A DNA stretch of 64,000 bases. Source: Chloroflexota bacterium (GTDB lineage Bacteria > Chloroflexota > Anaerolineae > Anaerolineales > Villigracilaceae). This document shows positions 32,301 to 42,134 of this stretch, in pieces. The stretch's first letter is position 1, and every line of letters starts with the position of its first letter. The notes beneath the pieces are model-generated. The model made no database searches, was not told where the DNA came from, and saw only the letters and a list, made by a program, of their open reading frames with translations. The stretch lies in contig JACPVF010000017.1 of assembly GCA_016191845.1 (NCBI GenBank), positions 124,001 to 188,000 on the forward strand, in the 5' to 3' direction. Both the position numbers and the translations under genes were made by a program.

Positions 32301-33464
32301 ATGACTTTTGCTTACCTGCTGATCGAATTCATCGATGAACTGGTCTTCGGTGTGGGTGAGACGGCCTGGCCGCTCATCCGCAATGACCTGGCGTTGACTT
32401 ACAGCCAGATCGGACTGCTGATCAGCCTGCCCGGGATTCTGGCGGCTTTCATCGAGCCGTTCCTCGGCATCCTCGGCGATGTGTGGAGGCGCCGATTGCT
32501 GATCCTGGGCGGCGGAATCCTGTTCACGGTCTCGCTCATCCTGACGGCGCTCAGTCACAGCTTCGTGCCGCTGATGATCTCGTTCATTTTGTTCAACCCA
32601 TCCTCGGGCGCCTTTGTTGGACTGGCGCAGGCCAACTTGATGGACTCCGCTCCCGAGCGCTATGAGCAGAACATGGCACGCTGGACCTCGGCTGGCTCGC
32701 TGGGCAACGTGTTGGGTCCGCTGGTGCTGGGGATCTTCGTCTACTTTGGCCTGGGCTGGCGTGGGACATACGCCATGCTGGCGACGGTCTCCACCTTTTG
32801 CGTGCTCGCTGCCTTCCGCTGGGTAATGCCAGACCCCGCTTCGGTGGCGCATTTCCCATCCTTTCAAAGCGTTTTCGACGGTTTCCGCGCAGCCTTTTCT
32901 GCGCTCAAACGCGGCGAGGTCTGGCGCTGGCTGATCCTGCTCGAATTCTCCGACCTGATGCTGGATGTCTTCCTTGGTTTCCTGGCTTTATATTTTGTGG
33001 ACGTGGTCGGCGTAACCGAGGCGCAGGCAGGCGTGGCTGTCACCATCTGGCTGGTGCTGGGTATGCTCACCGATTTCCTGTTCATCCCCATCATCGACAC
33101 TCGTCTCGATAGTATGAAGTTCATGCGCGTCACGGCCCTGCTTGGGATCTTTGCGCTTTCCATCTTTTTGCTGGTCCCTGGCTTTATCCCTAAATTGATT
33201 GCCATCGTGCTGGTCAATATCTGCAATACGGGTTGGTACCCCATCCTCAAAGGACGACTGTATTCTGCCATGCCAGGTCAGAGCGCCAGCCTGATGGCCA
33301 TTGAATCGGTCACCGCACCATTCGCCAAATTGTTTCCCTTCCTCGTGGGTCTGTTGGCCGACCAGTTCGGCCTGGGCAGCGCCATCTGGCTCTTGATGCT
33401 CGGCCCGATTGCGCTTATGATCGGACTCCCGCGCCGTCCTGAACGGAGCCGCGAAGCGGCGTAG
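32301..33464 (+). CDS. MFS transporter
   Basis: 387 residues with about 12 membrane helices. ATG 32301 is taken because the first helix starts there (MTFAYLLIEFIDELVFG); upstream in-frame codons are poor in membrane character. Conserved-looking parts are LSLPG-type turns, GDVWRRRLLILGGG (loop 2-3, the MFS A motif region) and ALKRGEVWRWLILLEFSDL. The substrate is unknown. The last eight residues (PERSREAA) are encoded by a copy of the dispersed repeat family A, which also supplies the stop codon. It diverges from the Tat-PqqD-kinase operon. Confidence 0.83.
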   Translation: MTFAYLLIEFIDELVFGVGETAWPLIRNDLALTYSQIGLLISLPGILAAFIEPFLGILGDVWRRRLLILGGGILFTVSLILTALSHSFVPLMISFILFNPSSGAFVGLAQANLMDSAPERYEQNMARWTSAGSLGNVLGPLVLGIFVYFGLGWRGTYAMLATVSTFCVLAAFRWVMPDPASVAHFPSFQSVFDGFRAAFSALKRGEVWRWLILLEFSDLMLDVFLGFLALYFVDVVGVTEAQAGVAVTIWLVLGMLTDFLFIPIIDTRLDSMKFMRVTALLGIFALSIFLLVPGFIPKLIAIVLVNICNTGWYPILKGRLYSAMPGQSASLMAIESVTAPFAKLFPFLVGLLADQFGLGSAIWLLMLGPIALMIGLPRRPERSREAA

Positions 33465-33472
33465 TCGAAGGA
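33437..33472. repeat. Dispersed palindromic repeat, family A (copy 3), forming a gene's 3' end
   Basis: CCTGAACGGAGCCGCG, then AAGCGGCGTAGTCGAAGG; it encodes the C-terminal residues of the MFS protein and contains its TAG. A similar but uncoded copy is at 44576-44618. Confidence 0.7.
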
Positions 33473-33479
33473 CCATTTC

Positions 33480-34691
33480 ATGCAACCTTATAGTTTGTAT
33501 CTCCACATCCCCTTTTGCAAACATCGCTGCGCCTACTGCGACTTCAACACCTATGCAGGCCAGGACGATTCGATTCCCGCCTACGTCACCGCCCTGATCC
33601 GCGAGATTGAATATGTCGGGATTCGCGCTGAGCGGAGCGATAGCGCAGTTGAAGCGCATACGGTTTTCTTCGGCGGCGGCACCCCCTCCCTGCTCTCTGG
33701 ACCTCAATTTGCCTCCGTTATGGACGCCTTGCGCGCCGCCTTCCCCCTCACTGCGGACGCCGAGGTCAGCATCGAGGCCAACCCGGGCACGATCTCGCCC
33801 GAGAAGCTGGACGCCATCCGCGCGGCGGGCATCAACCGCATCAGCTTTGGGGTGCAGTCGGCCAACACCGAAGAATTGCGTATGCTCGAACGCATCCACG
33901 ATTTCTTCACCGTCATCGAAGCCGTCCACACTGCGCGTCAGGCTGGCTTCGACAACCTCAACCTCGACCTGATCTACGGTCTGCCCGAGCAGACCCTGCA
34001 AAGCTGGCAGACCACCGTCCGCCGCATCGTGGACCTGCATCCCGAGCACATCTCCGCCTATGCGCTGACGCTCGAACATGGCACACCTTTTGGCCGCTGG
34101 TCCGCGCACGGCCTACTCCCTCTGCCTGACCCCGACCTGGCTGCCGAGATGTACGAGTGGGCCGATGAATATCTCGAAGCCAATGGGTATGTGCAGTATG
34201 AGATTTCAAACTGGGCCATCGACCCCGGACTGAGGACGGTGGACCGTGAGATTCCATCCCATGCCTGTCGTCATAATTTGCAATATTGGCGCTCGCTTCC
34301 GTACCTCGCATTTGGCGCGGGCGCGCATGGATATGCCAACGGTTATCGCTACTCCAATGTCTTGCGCATCAAAACCTACATCGACCGAATTGCCGATTCC
34401 CGATTTCCCACTTTACCTTTCCCTCTCACTCCTGCCACGGTCAACCATCATCGTCAGACCGAGAATGACGACATGGGCGAATTCATGATGACGGGCTTAC
34501 GTCTGACGAAGGCGGGAATCGCGGAACCAGACTTCAGGTCCAGGTTTGGGCGCGGGTTGACTGAGGTGTATGGGCGCGAGATCGAAGACCTGATCCGCAA
34601 AGGTCTGCTCGAATGGGCGGGTGACCGTCTGCGCCTGACGAAGCGCGGACGGCTATTGGGCAATCAGGTCTTCATGCAGTTCATCGCCTGA
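33480..34691 (+). CDS. hemW: Heme chaperone HemW (radical SAM, coproporphyrinogen oxidase-like)
   Basis: 403 residues of the HemN/HemW family. The [4Fe-4S] motif is CKHRCAYC in LHIPFCKHRCAYCDFNTY (about residues 7-24), then FFGGGTPSLL near 65, and EANPGTISPEKL near 103. ISFGVQSANTEELRMLERIH is the family hallmark. HemW lacks the extra N-terminal region of true HemN and is now seen as a heme-binding chaperone. The C-terminal third has the HemW domain with CRHNLQYWRSLPYLAFGAGAH. It starts 15 bases after the MFS stop, so it may be co-transcribed with that gene. Confidence 0.92.
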   Translation: MQPYSLYLHIPFCKHRCAYCDFNTYAGQDDSIPAYVTALIREIEYVGIRAERSDSAVEAHTVFFGGGTPSLLSGPQFASVMDALRAAFPLTADAEVSIEANPGTISPEKLDAIRAAGINRISFGVQSANTEELRMLERIHDFFTVIEAVHTARQAGFDNLNLDLIYGLPEQTLQSWQTTVRRIVDLHPEHISAYALTLEHGTPFGRWSAHGLLPLPDPDLAAEMYEWADEYLEANGYVQYEISNWAIDPGLRTVDREIPSHACRHNLQYWRSLPYLAFGAGAHGYANGYRYSNVLRIKTYIDRIADSRFPTLPFPLTPATVNHHRQTENDDMGEFMMTGLRLTKAGIAEPDFRSRFGRGLTEVYGREIEDLIRKGLLEWAGDRLRLTKRGRLLGNQVFMQFIA

Positions 34692-34720
34692 CGTTTTGCT
34701 GTTTCCCCTCCTACTCTTTG

Positions 34721-35638
34721 CTAACGGACAATTGCCTGCCAAATCGCTGGCGCGACATGCGTGAGGTCGCTCATGCCCGCGGTGAACTTTCTCCGCGCTT
34801 CGGGCCGACCGATGACCAGCCCAGGCACGGGCGCGTGCGTATGCTTGCGCACCGAAAGATCTTCCATGTTGCCGTGATCGGAGGTAAGCAGGATTAGGCC
34901 ATTCTCAAAGTCCCAGCTTTCGAGCAGACCCGCCAGCACGCCGTCGAAGGTTTCCATTTGATGTACAGCCCAGGGCATGTCCTGTTTATGACCCGCATAA
35001 TCGCTGGCCCAATATTCGAAGAAGGAAAAATCATATTTTGGGGCCAGCGCGGAAAGTTTCCTGCCCGCGGAAAGCGGGTCGAGGACGATGGCTTCGGAAT
35101 AGCCGAGCATGTCGCGCCAGCCCTGGCCCGTGAAATCAGCCGAGAGGCCGCGGCCTGCGAAGAAGTCTGCTTCGGTGAAGAGCGACAGTCCCGCATTGGT
35201 GAGTGCCAGCGGAATGGACGAGTACAGCCGCTTGCCCGAGTCGATCCCGTCGAAATAGCGCGGAGGATAAGCATTCAGCAGGGCGGAGGTTTTGCCTGCC
35301 GCCTTCAGCTGCCCGAACAGCCCGCCGTCTGTCAGCGTGGCGGCGACCTCGGGGTTGGGCTTGGGCCCATAGTGATACCCCAACTCGGCGGGGATGTTGC
35401 GGCCCGTCAGCAGCACGGCCTGTCCCGTGGCAGATTGGGGCGGGCCCTTCACACCCAGACCAGCGTCTAGGGCGAGCAGGGTGGCACGGTCATTTTCATA
35501 AGGCGCAGAATTGGCCAACAGCCTGCGCCCATCGAGCAGGGCGCACAGGGTGGGCATGTTTGCGCGGGAGAAGGGGTTGATCTCAGGATCATCTGTCCCC
35601 AGACCGATGCCATCTAAAAATAGAAAAAGAACGCGCAT
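34721..35638 (-). CDS. Alkaline-phosphatase-superfamily metalloenzyme (phosphoglycerate-mutase-like)
   Basis: 305 residues. FLFLDGIGLGTDDPEINPF at the start carries the first metal Asp (D9), and SATGQAVLLTGRNIP near 69 the nucleophile-site Ser/Thr. The late segment ILLTSDHGNMEDLSVRKHTH has the Asp-His metal ligands. This is the two-metal core of cofactor-independent phosphoglycerate mutases, phosphopentomutases and alkaline phosphatases, but the inserted mutase domain is missing, so it is probably a phosphatase or phosphotransferase of unknown substrate. A terminator at 35656 separates it from the methyltransferase upstream. Confidence 0.83.
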   Translation of the reverse strand: MRVLFLFLDGIGLGTDDPEINPFSRANMPTLCALLDGRRLLANSAPYENDRATLLALDAGLGVKGPPQSATGQAVLLTGRNIPAELGYHYGPKPNPEVAATLTDGGLFGQLKAAGKTSALLNAYPPRYFDGIDSGKRLYSSIPLALTNAGLSLFTEADFFAGRGLSADFTGQGWRDMLGYSEAIVLDPLSAGRKLSALAPKYDFSFFEYWASDYAGHKQDMPWAVHQMETFDGVLAGLLESWDFENGLILLTSDHGNMEDLSVRKHTHAPVPGLVIGRPEARRKFTAGMSDLTHVAPAIWQAIVR

Positions 35639-35655
35639 ACCGATAAATCCCTTTC

Positions 35656-35689
35656 AAACCCTAAAGGTTTCAAAAACCTTTAGGGTTTT
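35656..35689 (-). terminator. Terminator after the methyltransferase gene
   Basis: A 15-bp stem (AAACCCTAAAGGTTT / AAACCTTTAGGGTTT), 3-base loop. It includes the methyltransferase stop codon in its arm and lies 17 bases before the next start on the same strand. Confidence 0.8.
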
Positions 35690-36261
35690 CTATGTTGATA
35701 CAGAAACCAGGCCGAGGGACGGGCCCCCCGGTCGGCGCCATCCTGGCGGTGGAGCTGGGTCAGGGGCTGGCGGACCAGTTCGAGGTCCGCTTCGCTCAGG
35801 CCGAAGCCATTGCCAGGGCCGTCGAGCGAGGCTGGAGTCTGGACGAAAGCATACATCAGCCAGAAGCCGCCAGGAGCCAGGACACGGTCTAGTGTTCGTA
35901 GATAGGCGGCGCGATCTTCTACATTGTGAAAGCAACCGATGTCGAGCGCCAAGTCGAAGGGACCCTCGATTCCGTCCAGCCGGGTGACATCTCCCACGCG
36001 CAGTTTGGCCTGCACCTTGGCCGCGCGGACCTTCTTGCGGGCCAGACCGATGGCGCGCGAGGCGAAATCCACGCCTGTCACCGACCAGCCTGCTTTTGCC
36101 AGCGTGACGACGTTGGTGCCCGTGCCACAGCCCAGGTCGAGGGCGCGGCCTGCAGGGTGACTGGCAATGAAGTCCAGCAACTCAGGCGGACTGATGCCCG
36201 TATCCCAGGGTGGACTGCCGAAATAGGAAAAGTTGAAGCCGAGGCGGTGGAGGAAATTCAT
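35680..36261 (-). CDS. Class I SAM-dependent methyltransferase
   Basis: 193 residues from ATG 36261, which overlaps the stop of the thioredoxin gene (ATGA). The SAM motif I is ALDLGCGTGTNVVTLAKAG (about 41-59), motif II is VTGVDFASRAI, and the post-I acidic loop is LALDIGCFHNVEDRAAYL. Homologous short proteins are annotated as thiopurine- or tellurite-type methyltransferases, but the substrate cannot be told. The C-terminus is Arg-rich and ends inside a terminator stem. Confidence 0.88.
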   Translation of the reverse strand: MNFLHRLGFNFSYFGSPPWDTGISPPELLDFIASHPAGRALDLGCGTGTNVVTLAKAGWSVTGVDFASRAIGLARKKVRAAKVQAKLRVGDVTRLDGIEGPFDLALDIGCFHNVEDRAAYLRTLDRVLAPGGFWLMYAFVQTPASLDGPGNGFGLSEADLELVRQPLTQLHRQDGADRGARPSAWFLYQHRKP

Positions 36262-36740
36262 GGGACGGCGTCGCGCACGCGCTGCGGGTCGAGATCGCCG
36301 ATCTGCCTCCACAGTTCCGTGCCCTGGCCGTCGAAGAAGATGAAGGTGGGTGTGAAGTCGAAGCCGTAGTAACCCGTCAACTCGCGGCCGACAGGGTCCT
36401 GGATGTTCAGGCGGATGATGTGGATACGGTCCCCGAGCTCCTCTTCGAGTTCGTCCACCGTCGGGCGGATGGCCGTGCAGGAGATGCAGTAGGGCGACTG
36501 GAATTCCAGCAGCACGGGCGTGCCCGTGCCGATCATGGCCTGAACCTTTTTGGCATCATCCATCAGCGGGGTCTGGCGCGGATGCAGGATACTCCACGCC
36601 ATCACCAGACCGAGCGCAATGACACCGAAGGCCAGGTAATCGTTCCATCTTGGTTTGCGTGTAAGCAGGACCAGGCCTGCAACGAGAATCAATCCCACCG
36701 AGAGGATGAGGAAGGAATAGTGGTTGAAGAATACGCTCAT
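36258..36740 (-). CDS. Membrane-anchored thioredoxin-fold protein
   Basis: 160 residues from ATG 36740. Two N-terminal membrane helices (about 5-25 and 33-52) are followed by an extracytoplasmic thioredoxin domain with the active site FQSPYCISCTAIRPTVDEL (CISC, about residues 85-92) and the cis-Pro region GFDFTPTFIFFDGQG. It should carry out disulfide exchange outside the membrane. It overlaps the methyltransferase start. The start has no Shine-Dalgarno sequence. It diverges from the EF-G paralogue. Confidence 0.88.
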   Translation of the reverse strand: MSVFFNHYSFLILSVGLILVAGLVLLTRKPRWNDYLAFGVIALGLVMAWSILHPRQTPLMDDAKKVQAMIGTGTPVLLEFQSPYCISCTAIRPTVDELEEELGDRIHIIRLNIQDPVGRELTGYYGFDFTPTFIFFDGQGTELWRQIGDLDPQRVRDAVP

Positions 36741-36800
36741 GGGGAGGGTGAATGACAGATGTAATGTTGGGAATGGTGACGGAGGACGTGACAGTGCTCT

Positions 36801-36829
36801 TTGACAATTCAGTGCGTTTCTTTTAGAAT
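36801..36829 (+). promoter_or_regulatory. Strong sigma-70-type promoter of the EF-G-like gene
   Basis: TTGACA (36801-36806), 17 bases, TAGAAT (36824-36829). The leader is about 36 bases and carries AAGGAAGGG before the ATG. Confidence 0.8.
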
Positions 36830-36871
36830 CACGCAACTGGTTTTATCCCATATAAGGAAGGGTTCTTTCAG

Positions 36872-38953
36872 ATGAAAGAGTATACCACCGAGTTCCTCCG
36901 CAACGTTGCGCTTGTCTCGCACGGCGGGGCTGGCAAAACCATGCTGGCGGAGGCTTTTCTGCACGTGACGGGGGCGACCACCCGCCTCGGCAAGGTCGAG
37001 GACGGGACAACGGTTTCCGACTATGATGACGAGGAGACCCGTCGAAAACTTTCCATTTATTCCAGCGTGATCCCGGTGGAACACCGTGACCACAAGATCA
37101 ACGTAATCGACGCGCCAGGCTACACCGATTTCGTGGGCGAGACCATCTCGGCCCTGAGTGTGGCAGATGGCGCGATTATTTTAGTGGATGCCGTCTCGGG
37201 CATCGAGGTCGGCACCGAACTGGCCTGGCGCTATGCCGACGAGTTCAACCTGCCGCGCTTCTTCGTCATCAACAAGATGGACCGTGACAACGCCGACTTC
37301 GAAAAGACCTACGCCGCGGTGGACGAGTTTGTGCGCCTGCACGGCAAGCGCGCCCTCAAGGTGCACCTGCCCATCGGCCAGAAACAGTCCTTCAAGGGCG
37401 TGGTCGATATCATTGGCATGAAGTCTTACATGGGCGACGGCAAGACCATCGCCGAGATCCCCGCCGACCTGAAGGAAGTCGCTGAAAAGGCTCACTTCGA
37501 GTTAGTGGAAGCCGCCGCCGAGGGTGAAGATGCCCTGATGGAAAAATATCTCGAGAATGGCTCCCTGACCGACGCGGAAATGGTGCGCGGTCTCGAGGAT
37601 GTGGTCTACGCAGGACAGTTCGTCCCCGTGTTCTGCGCGGCGGGCGGTCACGAGATCGGCGCCATCGCCTTGTTGAACGATATCATCGACCTGATGCCCT
37701 CTCCGAAGGATGCCCCCAAACGTGTGGCGCAGGGCAAGGATGGCGAGGAAACCCTCAAACCTGAAGACAACGCCCCGCTGGCTGCCTACGTGTGGAAGAC
37801 GACCGCCGACCCGTTCGTCGGCAAGATGACCTACTTCCGCGTGTACTCGGGCACGGTTCAGGCCGACGGTCACTTCTGGAACCAGACCAAGTCCGCCGAC
37901 GAGCGCATTTCGGGCTTGCACCTCCAACGCGGCAAGGAGGCCATCGCCGTCAAGACCCTGCACGCGGGTGACATTGGCGCCGTCTCCAAACTGACGGTCA
38001 CCGCCACGGGCGACACCTTCTGCGACAAGAACCATCCGCTCATGGTTGCTTCTCCCAAGTTCCCCGCTGCCCTCTATCAGGTGGCTGTATCCCCGAAGAC
38101 CCAGGCTGACGCTGCCAAGATCACCCCGACCCTGACACGTCTGTGCGAAGAGGATATGACCCTCTCCTGGCACAACGAGAAATCCACGGGCCAGACCATC
38201 CTGCAGGGCATGGGCGACCAGCACATCGACGTGGCCATCCATCGCGCGCAGACCAAGTTCCAGGTCGGCCTGACCACGATGGAACCGAAGGTGCCGTACC
38301 GCGAAGGCATCACCCGCAAGGCTGCTGCTCAATATCGTCATAAGAAGCAGTCGGGTGGTTCGGGCCAGTTTGGCGAGGTCCATCTGCGCATCGAACCCTA
38401 TCCCGATGGCGATTTCGAGTTCACCGACGAACTGGTCGGCATGAACCTGTCCAAGTCATACCTGCCGCCCATTGAAAAGGGCATCAAGGCCACCATGGAT
38501 CACGGTGCGTTCGCGGGCTACCCGATGAGCAACGTCAAGGTCATCGTGTATGATGGCAAGGAGCACCCCGTTGACTCGAAGCCTGTGGCCTTCGAAATCG
38601 CGGGCCGCGAAGCCTTCAAATTGGCCGTGCAGGATGCAGGTCCCGTGCTCTTCGAGCCGATCATGAACGTGCACGTCTACGTCCCCGATGCCCACATGGG
38701 CGATGTGATGAGCGACCTCAACACCCGCCGTGGACGCGTACAGGGCACCGAGACCGAGCGCGGCACCACCACCGTCATTGCGCACGTGCCCATGGCCGAA
38801 ATGCTGCGTTATACCACGCAGATCCGTTCCATCACGGGCGGCCGCGGCTACTTCACGATGGAATTCGACCACTATGAGACCGTTCCTTCGCATATTGCTG
38901 CCCCAATCATCGAGGCGCATAAGAAGGAAATGGAAGCCAAGAAGGAAGAGTAA
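36872..38953 (+). CDS. Elongation factor G-like GTPase (EF-G2/FusA2 type)
   Basis: 693 residues, full EF-G domain set (G domain to about 275, then domains II-V, with YRHKKQSGGSGQFGEVHLRI in domain IV and SDLNTRRGRVQGTETERG in domain V). P-loop is HGGAGKT (17-23) where EF-G has HIDAGKT, and the G3 motif is DAPGYTDF (80-87) where EF-G has DTPGHVDF: the GTPase catalytic His is Tyr84. NKMD is normal. The changes fit the EF-G2/FusA2 paralogue group, whose role is unsettled; it is not the str-operon fusA, as no ribosomal genes adjoin it. Confidence 0.9.
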   Translation: MKEYTTEFLRNVALVSHGGAGKTMLAEAFLHVTGATTRLGKVEDGTTVSDYDDEETRRKLSIYSSVIPVEHRDHKINVIDAPGYTDFVGETISALSVADGAIILVDAVSGIEVGTELAWRYADEFNLPRFFVINKMDRDNADFEKTYAAVDEFVRLHGKRALKVHLPIGQKQSFKGVVDIIGMKSYMGDGKTIAEIPADLKEVAEKAHFELVEAAAEGEDALMEKYLENGSLTDAEMVRGLEDVVYAGQFVPVFCAAGGHEIGAIALLNDIIDLMPSPKDAPKRVAQGKDGEETLKPEDNAPLAAYVWKTTADPFVGKMTYFRVYSGTVQADGHFWNQTKSADERISGLHLQRGKEAIAVKTLHAGDIGAVSKLTVTATGDTFCDKNHPLMVASPKFPAALYQVAVSPKTQADAAKITPTLTRLCEEDMTLSWHNEKSTGQTILQGMGDQHIDVAIHRAQTKFQVGLTTMEPKVPYREGITRKAAAQYRHKKQSGGSGQFGEVHLRIEPYPDGDFEFTDELVGMNLSKSYLPPIEKGIKATMDHGAFAGYPMSNVKVIVYDGKEHPVDSKPVAFEIAGREAFKLAVQDAGPVLFEPIMNVHVYVPDAHMGDVMSDLNTRRGRVQGTETERGTTTVIAHVPMAEMLRYTTQIRSITGGRGYFTMEFDHYETVPSHIAAPIIEAHKKEMEAKKEE

Positions 38954-38971
38954 GTCCCCTTCGCTGAGTTC

Positions 38972-39005
38972 AAAGTCCCGAGGCCCTGCTTCGGGACTTT
39001 TTCTT
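38972..39005 (+). terminator. Terminator after the EF-G-like gene
   Basis: A stem AAAGTCCCGA / TCGGGACTTT with loop GGCCCTGCT... and a T-run. Confidence 0.85.
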
Positions 39006-39036
39006 TTGCTGCTCCTCCCCTAAATCCGTTCTCGAC

Positions 39037-39065
39037 TTGGGAGGGCAGGAGGGGTGGGGTAAAAT
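39037..39065 (+). promoter_or_regulatory. Promoter of the MoaD/ThiS gene, leaderless geometry
   Basis: TTGGGA (39037-39042), exactly 17 bases, TAAAAT (39060-39065), then 6 bases to the ATG at 39072. Transcription would start at the ATG; no ribosome site is present. Confidence 0.65.
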
Positions 39066-39071
39066 ATTCTT

Positions 39072-39344
39072 ATGCCCAGCGTGCGACTTCCCAACCTGAT
39101 GAAATACTATGTGGACAACCAGCGCGAGATCGCCGTTCCCGCCGCGAGTGTGGCCGAACTCATGGACAATCTCCTCGCGCAGTATCCCGCCCTGCGTCCG
39201 CACCTGTTCGACGCGCAGGGCAGCCTGCGCCGACATTTCAATATTTTTGTCAACGGCGCGAATATCCGCGACCTGAACGGCATGGATACGCCCCTTGCTG
39301 AAGGCGACAAGGTGCTTCTGATGGCTTCGGCGGCTGGAGGATAA
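39072..39344 (+). CDS. MoaD/ThiS-family sulfur carrier protein
   Basis: 90 residues with the beta-grasp pattern and the C-terminal Gly-Gly (KVLLMASAAGG) that is adenylated and thiocarboxylated by a MoeB/ThiF-type E1. HFNIFVNGANIRDL and LAEGDKVLL are typical of MoaD and CysO-like carriers. The next gene, starting directly after its stop, encodes such an E1 with a rhodanese domain. So it is a sulfur donor for molybdopterin, thiamine or cysteine synthesis; which one is not settled. It has no Shine-Dalgarno sequence and probably a leaderless mRNA. Confidence 0.9.
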   Translation: MPSVRLPNLMKYYVDNQREIAVPAASVAELMDNLLAQYPALRPHLFDAQGSLRRHFNIFVNGANIRDLNGMDTPLAEGDKVLLMASAAGG

Positions 39345-40499
<1,155 letters not shown>

Positions 40500-40504
40500 C
40501 ATTT

Positions 40505-40527
40505 GCGCAGCGCAGTCGAAGTGCAAC
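40505..40527. repeat. Dispersed palindromic repeat, family A (fragment)
   Basis: GCGCAGCGCAGTCGAAGTGCAAC keeps the GCAGTCGAAG half of the family A unit after the moeZ stop. Confidence 0.4.
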
Positions 40528-40556
40528 GGGATGGAAAGTGGAAAATGGAAAGAGGA

Positions 40557-40595
40557 AAGAATCTCCTATCACGCCTGATGGGAGATTCTTGTTTT
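40557..40595 (+). terminator. Terminator after the moeZ-like gene
   Basis: A 10-bp stem (AAGAATCTCC / GGAGATTCTT), 14-base loop, then GTTTTG. Confidence 0.7.
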
Positions 40596-40654
40596 GTCTC
40601 TCGAGACTCTTTCCTCTGTGCGGTAAAATACCCCTAGACCAAAGGAGAGTAAAC

Positions 40655-42067
40655 ATGTCGGGATTACCTGAGTCAAAGGAACTACGTGTCTTCAACAACA
40701 TCCTGGGGGCGATGGGGAATACGCCGCTCGTCAAGCTGGAGCGGATCGGACGGGACCTGCCCGTGCCCTTGTACGCAAAACTGGAATTCATGAACCCTGG
40801 CGGTTCGGTCAAGGACCGCGTGGGGGCCAACATCATCGAGCAGGCCGAGAAGCGCGGCGAACTCAAGCCGGGCGGGACGGTGGTTGAGGCGACCTCGGGC
40901 AACACGGGCGTGGGTCTGGCTATCGCAGCGGCGCTCAAGGGCTACAAGACCATCTTCGTCATGCCCGACAAGATGAGCAACGAGAAAATTTTGTTGCTGC
41001 GCGCCTACGGGGCCAAGGTGGTCATCACACCTACGGCGGTCGCGCCTGACGATCCGCGTTCGTATTATGAGGTGGCCAAGCGTTTTGCGCGCGAGACGCC
41101 CAACGCCATCCTCGCCAACCAGTATCACAACCCGGACAACCCAAAGACGCACGAGATGAGCACCGGCCCTGAGCTCTGGGACCAGACCCAGGGGCGGGTC
41201 ACAGATGTGATCATCGGCATGGGCACGGGCGGAACCATCAGCGGGGTGGGGCGCTATCTTAAGTCGAAGAATCCCAATATCCAGATTGTGGGTGTGGACA
41301 TCGAAGGCTCGATCCTGACTGAGATCTGGCAGAACAAAGGCAAGATTCCCACGGGTGCGTACCCGAAGACCTATAAGGTGGAGGGCATCGGCGAGGACTT
41401 CCTGCCCTCAGCCACGGACCTCTCGGTGGTGGACTGGATCGAGCGCGCGGGCGACCGTGAGTCGTTCCTGTGGGCGCGACAGTTGGTGCGACAGGAGGGC
41501 ATCTTCGCGGGTGGGTCATCAGGCTCGGCTATTGCAGGCGCGGTCAAGTATTGCCGCAGGCTGTCCGCGGACCGCATCCCCGTGGTGATTCTGCCTGACT
41601 CGGGTTCGCGCTACCTCTCCAAGTTCTACGACGACAAGTGGATGCGTGAGTTCGGCTTCCTCTCGACTGAGTTCGGCGAGACGACTCTCGGCGACCTATT
41701 GATTGCCAAGCCGAACAAGTCCATGTTCACTGCTGCGCTGGGCGACTCGATCCGCAAGGTGGTCTCGGTCATGCACCAGCACGGCATCTCGCAGATGCCC
41801 GTGGTCGGCGCGGATGGGGCGCTGGCGGGCCTGATCGAGGAAGTGGACCTGCTCAATCACATGCTCGAAAAACACGAGCACACCAATGACGAGACCATCG
41901 ACAGCCTGGTGCAGAACGCGGGCGCGGTCTTCCCGCCCGAGACGCCGCTGGAGGAGGCCATGCCTTCGCTGACGGCGGGTTACGCCCTGATCGTGGCCGA
42001 GAGCAGCAGGCCTGTTGGCATCCTGACCAAGATCGATGTGCTCGATTATGTGGCTGGTAAGATTTAA
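40655..42067 (+). CDS. cbs: Cystathionine beta-synthase with CBS domains
   Basis: 470 residues. The PLP domain has NTPLVKLERIGR, the PLP lysine K53 in EFMNPGGSVKDRVG, TSGNTGVGLAIAAALKGYK near 95 and the phosphate loop GMGTGGTISGVGRYLK. About 125 C-terminal residues form two CBS modules (SMFTAALGDSIRKVVSVMHQ and PPETPLEEAMPSL), which bind adenosyl ligands. It condenses serine with homocysteine, or acts as a cysteine synthase. AAAGGAGAG precedes ATG 40655. A terminator and a TAAAAT box lie before it, so it may have its own transcript, although it follows a sulfur-carrier pair. Confidence 0.92.
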   Translation: MSGLPESKELRVFNNILGAMGNTPLVKLERIGRDLPVPLYAKLEFMNPGGSVKDRVGANIIEQAEKRGELKPGGTVVEATSGNTGVGLAIAAALKGYKTIFVMPDKMSNEKILLLRAYGAKVVITPTAVAPDDPRSYYEVAKRFARETPNAILANQYHNPDNPKTHEMSTGPELWDQTQGRVTDVIIGMGTGGTISGVGRYLKSKNPNIQIVGVDIEGSILTEIWQNKGKIPTGAYPKTYKVEGIGEDFLPSATDLSVVDWIERAGDRESFLWARQLVRQEGIFAGGSSGSAIAGAVKYCRRLSADRIPVVILPDSGSRYLSKFYDDKWMREFGFLSTEFGETTLGDLLIAKPNKSMFTAALGDSIRKVVSVMHQHGISQMPVVGADGALAGLIEEVDLLNHMLEKHEHTNDETIDSLVQNAGAVFPPETPLEEAMPSLTAGYALIVAESSRPVGILTKIDVLDYVAGKI

Positions 42068-42134
42068 CGGCCATTGCCCCGTCGATAGGTAGGTTCATCC
42101 GCCGCAAGCAACCTTCGGCGGGGAAAGGACAAAA

